This document shows positions 60,237 to 64,000 of a stretch of DNA of 64,000 nt, piece by piece. The stretch is from Arachis hypogaea (Eukaryota > Streptophyta > Magnoliopsida > Fabales > Fabaceae). The notes beneath the pieces are model-generated. The model had not been told where the DNA came from and made no database searches. It saw nothing but the letters and a program-made list of their open reading frames with translations. Numbering within the stretch: the first letter of the stretch is position 1; each line of letters starts with the position of its first letter. Location: contig NC_092041.1 in NCBI RefSeq assembly GCF_003086295.3, forward strand, positions 98,791,827 to 98,855,826, written 5' to 3'. Made by a program: the position numbers and the translations under genes.

Positions 60237-61715
60237 TTGAAAGAGGATGATAAAAAGATGAAGGGTGCAGAAAAAGAAAATACTAAAAGTAAGAAAGAAG
60301 AGAAAAAACAAAAATCAGAAATAAGAGTAGAGAAAATTAATGGCATTTTTAATTTTGTGATCAATGAGGCTGCAATAAAAAATCTGAGACATTTTTGGTG
60401 GGATACCTTCATTGTCAAGCTAATAGGGAGAAAGATTTCATTGGCAGCACTAACTAGGAAGTTGGAGGCGGAAAAACAAGGAAGCATTGAAGCGATTAAC
60501 CTAATTAGGTAATGATTTTTTCGTTGTCAAATTTTTCTCTCAAGAAGATTTAGACTTTGTTGTAACGGAAGGTCTTTGGAAGATCTTCGATCACTACCTT
60601 ACTCTAAGATTTTGGAAACCTGATTTTAATCCTACGGAGGCTACCATAGATACAGTGGCAGTGTGGGTGAGACTTTCTAGACTAGCTATTGAGTACTATG
60701 AGCAAGAGATGTTGGAGAGAATTGACAACATAGTAGGTAGAATTCTGAGGGTGAATTCTAATACGATAGATAAGTGCAAAAGCAAGTTTGCAAGGCTTTA
60801 TGTAGAACTTGACCTCACTAAGCTTCTAGTATCTCAATACTCCATTAGTGGACTTAGATACAAGGCAGAATATGAAGGGAGCTATAATATATGTTTCGCA
60901 TGTGCCATTGTGGGACATGAGAAAGCTAACTGCCTTGAAAATAAAAATCCAGCACAATCTAACCAATCTACTACAATTATAGCGATCAAGGGAGGAGAAA
61001 AATCAACAGAGGAAGACAGTGCAAGGAGGAGAATAGTCAAAAATAATGAATGAAATTCAATTCAAGGAAATGACAAAAAAGTAATAGAAAGAGAGATTGA
61101 CCCATATGGTCCTTGGATGATGGTATAGGAGCCAATACGTGGTAAGACAGCAAAAAAGATTTGAGGTTGGTACAACTGTACAAGTAGTGGGATGAATAGT
61201 AATGAGAGAAAGAAAGAAAAGCAAAAAATGATAAGTACTAAGTTTGCAATATTAGGGGAGGAGGTTCCAATTGTTTTTTCACCTAATAATGTAAATACAG
61301 AGAATAATCTCCTAAAAAAATACAATAAAGAGATCTCAACCATTTTTCACCTCTAAAAATACACCAAATCAAATTGTTCGGCCAAATAAAGAAAACAATG
61401 GCCCAATTAAAAACCTAATTACAACAACCCAACCAAAAAAGAACACCAACAAAGTTAATAGCCATAGAATCTATATGACTAAACCAATGAATGACAATAC
61501 CATACAAATACAACCTAGTCCAATAACCAAAGATACCACTAATGAACCTATAAGACAACCACAACTCAAGAATCTTAATAACAAACCTCCTAAAATACAA
61601 CAACTGAACGACCCATAAGATTCACCTGACCATATCATGACCTCACCTGATCAATTCTATGAAGGAACTGTCATCCCAGAAACAGTGAAAATGGAAGAGG
61701 AGATTGAAGAAATAC
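60237..61715 (+). pseudogene. LINE (L1-type) ORF1 relic, cut by a Gypsy insertion
   Basis: The Lys/Glu-rich start (MKGAEKENTKSKKEEKK, ATG 60258) leads to a DUF4283-type domain (FWWDTFIVKLIGRKIS), a frameshift at about 60510, and then the rest of the domain (GLWKIFDHYLTLRFWKPDF, AVWVRLSRLAIEYY, KFARLYVELDL). The CCHC zinc knuckle CFACAIVGHEKANC at about 60895-60936 is intact, as is typical of plant LINE ORF1 proteins. Downstream a DPYGPWMMV segment and linker with stops run to 61715. No endonuclease or RT is in the window; those would lie beyond the inserted Gypsy element. It is inactive. Confidence 0.8.
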
Positions 61716-63074
61716 TGATGCGTGAGTATCTTGTCTATCTTTTCCTAGTGAATTTGCATCTAAATTGTTGAGTTTAATTTAGAATTAATTATATTTTAGC
61801 CACTATAGATGCTATTTTGAGTTTTGTGCAATTTTATTCATTTTAGGCAGCATTTAGAGGGATTTGATGAAGTTTCTGCAGAGAAAAAGAAGAAACCAAA
61901 GAGATGACCAGCGAAGACCAACGCGGACGCATGGCTCACGCGACCGCGCGGAATGGAGAAATTGCAATGACGCGATCGCGTGCCTGACGCGAACACGTGG
62001 ACTGGAATCTGCACAAATGACGCGAGCGCATGGACGACGCGGACGCATCACATACGTGATCTGCAATAATACAGAAAACGCTAGGGTGATTTCTGGGCTG
62101 TTTTGACCCATTTTCCAGCCCAGAAAACACAGATTAGAAGCTGCAGAATGGACAAAGCAAGTGGTCCCCACCCATCAACTGAAAATCTGTTAATTAATTC
62201 GAATTTAAATTCAAATCTTATCTTTTAGGAAAAGATATTATTTTTATTTTTAGATAATTAGATTTTAAATTAATTAGGATTAGTTATAAATAGGGGAGAC
62301 TTCTCTTCTATTAGGTACATGACATTAAATTAAGGGGATTTTATTAGGAAATTCTATACAAATTTACATTCTACATTCCATGAGCAACTAAACCTCCACT
62401 ATTAAGGTTAGGAGCTCTGTCTATTTGTATGGATTGATTTTATTACTTTTTCTATTTTAATTTATGTTTTGGATTTATATTTAAGAATTGTTTTCGTTCT
62501 TTATCTTATGAATTTGGGTGGAACGGAAGTATGACCCTCTTTCTACTTGAGTTCTTGTATAACTTGGAAAAGCTCTATACTTAAACAACAGCTTGAAAAC
62601 ATATTCTCCTAAATTCTAATTATCTGGATTTAACGGGATACGTGACATATAATCCTTTTATTATTTGGGTAAGTAGAGTTTTTGTAGCATGCAAACTGGA
62701 ATTTGATCATGTACCCTTTAATTGGAATTAATTGACCAAGGAATTGGCAGTTAATGAATTTTAGAGGATACTAGGAAGGTCTAAGGAATTAGGGTCTAGT
62801 CACATATAGTTTGCCATAAATTAAATCCTACATAATTAAAATAGTTAGTAAGAAAAGTTAATCCGGAAAAATAGATAACTCTGAAGTCTTAACTGTTTAT
62901 CCATATTTTATTCCCAATTTATTTAATTGTCTATACTTTTGATATTCTGAATTCGAACTTAAACCTTTTGATCCATCAATCCTCGTGGGATCGACCCTTA
63001 CTCACGTAAGGTATTACTTGGTACAATCCGGTGCACTTGCCGGTTAGTAGTGTGGGTTGTAAAATTCTGCATCA
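61716..63074 (+). repeat. 5' LTR of the Gypsy element
   Basis: 1359 bp, TGATGCGTGA...TTCTGCATCA, with inverted ends TGATGC/GCATCA. A CpG-rich block at 61915-62065 has repeated ACGCG motifs. A TATAAATA box is at 62285-62292. The last 100 bases (TCGACCCTTACTCACGTAAG) correspond in reverse to the fragments at 8443 and 26819, so the three belong to related LTR families. Confidence 0.9.
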
Positions 63075-63080
63075 AGTTTT

Positions 63081-63093
63081 TGGCGCCGTTGGC
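63081..63093 (+). promoter_or_regulatory. Primer binding site, tRNA(Asp)-type
   Basis: TGGCGCCGTTGGC lies six bases after the LTR end. It resembles the complement of the plant tRNA(Asp) 3' end (TGGCGCCGTTGCC), with a mismatch at the next-to-last base. This fixes plus orientation of the element. Confidence 0.85.
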
Positions 63094-63556
63094 AGGAATT
63101 GATTGTGATTAACAACTATTAGTTGTTTGATTGTTTAGATTAGACATTTTAATTTTAATTTAAAAAAATTTGTTTTATTATTTTTTAAAAAAATAAAAAA
63201 TAAAAAATAATTCCTTTCTTCCGTTTTTTTTCCTGTTTCCTGTTTCCTTTTTTTTTTATTTTACTCCTTTTTATTTTTTTTCCTTTCTCTAAAAAAAAAT
63301 TTCCTTGTTTCGCGTTAGTAATCCCCCTCCCCTGTTTCATTTTCTTTAAATTTTTTTCTCTTTTTTCTTTTATTATTTAAAAATAATAAAAAAAATTTTT
63401 AGCACTAATATTTTTCTTAATTTCTGAAATTAAGTTTGGTATTTCCTAGTTAGTTTTATTTTAATTCTTAGAATTCTGTTTTTTTTCTTCTTTGCTTTCC
63501 TATTTACCACATGGTGCGTTTAATCGTTTTTGGTGTCTTGTGCTGAGAAAAAAATA
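63094..63556 (+). other. Untranslated leader of the Gypsy element
   Basis: T-rich and A-rich homopolymer runs (63160-63420) between primer site and gag. No coding sequence. Confidence 0.7.
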
Positions 63557-64000
63557 ATGGAGAAAGATTACGTGGGTTACTACTTACACCCAAGTAGTGA
63601 TTCATACTATGGTGGATGGAGGAACTATCAAAATTTTTCGTTGGCAAAGCCAATACCAAAGAAACTTCAGTGCTCCATGTTCCAACTACCAAGAACCATC
63701 ATCTTTCTACCCATGTCAAGAGCCACCATCAGATATTGAGACTTCTCAGAAGAAGAGTGTTATGGAAGTAGAAACTCTTAATGATATTCTTTCCCAGAAC
63801 AAGCTTATGACTCAGCAATTAAGTCTACTTGCTCAGCAGATGAGTGGCATGCAAGTCCCAACTATCAACACCCAACACCCAAATTTTGAGTGGGGAGAGC
63901 AACCTCAGAGGCCACAAAATTTTAATCATAGTTCTCAGAGTATTTTTCAACAGAATAGTTCTAATAACCACCAGTTTCAGTCTTCTCAGCCCCAACAGAA
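63557..64000 (+). pseudogene. Gypsy gag-like N-terminal region, frameshifted, partial
   Basis: ATG 63557 opens MEKDYVGYYLHPSSDSYYGG. One extra T at about 63641 shifts the frame, and the start frame ends at 63739. The alternative frame stays open to the window end and is rich in Gln, Asn and Ser (TQQLSLLAQQMSGMQ, HSSQSIFQQNSSNNH), as in gag N-terminal regions of legume Gypsy elements. Protease and pol are outside the window. Confidence 0.7.

Larger units (their letters stand above)
61716..64000 (+). mobile_element. Ty3/Gypsy retrotransposon, 5' part only (runs off window)
   Basis: The 5' LTR is followed by a primer site and a gag-like reading frame. Left flank AATAC (61711-61715) is the candidate target-site duplication, to be matched beyond the window. 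The element inserted into the LINE ORF1 relic in the same orientation. Confidence 0.88.

Noticed and set aside
1..64000. A previously undescribed multi-gene system
   Set aside because: The genes present are unrelated host genes separated by common transposon classes. Nothing shows co-ordinated structure beyond the repeat families listed.

Overview
The window is nuclear DNA of a flowering plant. It is AT-rich and carries intron-containing genes, plant-type Copia, Gypsy and LINE relics, MITEs and AACCCTA-type promoter motifs. A legume is likely. Several LTR ends are of kinds I associate from memory with peanut (Arachis), so the genus is a guess. No rRNA, tRNA, CRISPR array or organellar or bacterial gene was seen.

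Two genes look intact. The first is a 15-exon plus-strand gene (coding span 30815-43910) for a SUVH4/KRYPTONITE-type histone H3K9 methyltransferase with SRA, Pre-SET, SET and Post-SET domains. I could follow its reading frame through every exon to a 722-residue product. The second is a two-exon minus-strand gene (58138-59667) for a TSSC4-like, probably U5 snRNP-associated, acidic protein. The broken 3' end of a ClpX gene lies at 10433-11004.

Layout: 1-3417 holds tandem repeats and AT-rich sequence. 3418-10404 is a nest in which an outer TIR element was hit by a foldback MITE, which was hit by a Copia retrotransposon, which later gained Gypsy LTR debris. 10433-11004 is the ClpX relic. 12255-17421 is a minus-strand Copia element containing a foldback MITE. 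17440-22070 is AT-rich. 22071-23450 is a minus-strand LINE relic with a MITE inside it. 23382-26726 is a direct duplication of about 1.69 kb containing Gypsy LTR sequence and a minisatellite, followed by a truncated LTR to about 27350. 27360-30480 is AT-rich with two foldback MITEs, one just upstream of SUVH4. 30480-43910 is SUVH4, with MITEs, SINE-like sequences and a kinase/LINE fragment in its introns. 44100-50480 is LTR-derived debris. 50488-55600 is a third Copia element on the minus strand. 56416-57111 is a hAT-type MITE with a clean target-site duplication. 58138-59667 is the TSSC4-like gene. 60237-61715 is a LINE ORF1 relic cut by a Gypsy element whose 5' LTR (61716-63074), primer binding site and frameshifted gag run off the window.

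The host genes do not form a pathway. The recurring theme is a silencing enzyme gene (SUVH4 writes H3K9me2 on transposons) embedded in, and carrying in its introns, the kind of sequence that it silences. I found no convincing undescribed system. The most useful new observations are several MITE families defined here by exact target-site duplications, a triplicated pentapeptide in the SRA domain of SUVH4, and the ClpX pseudogene.
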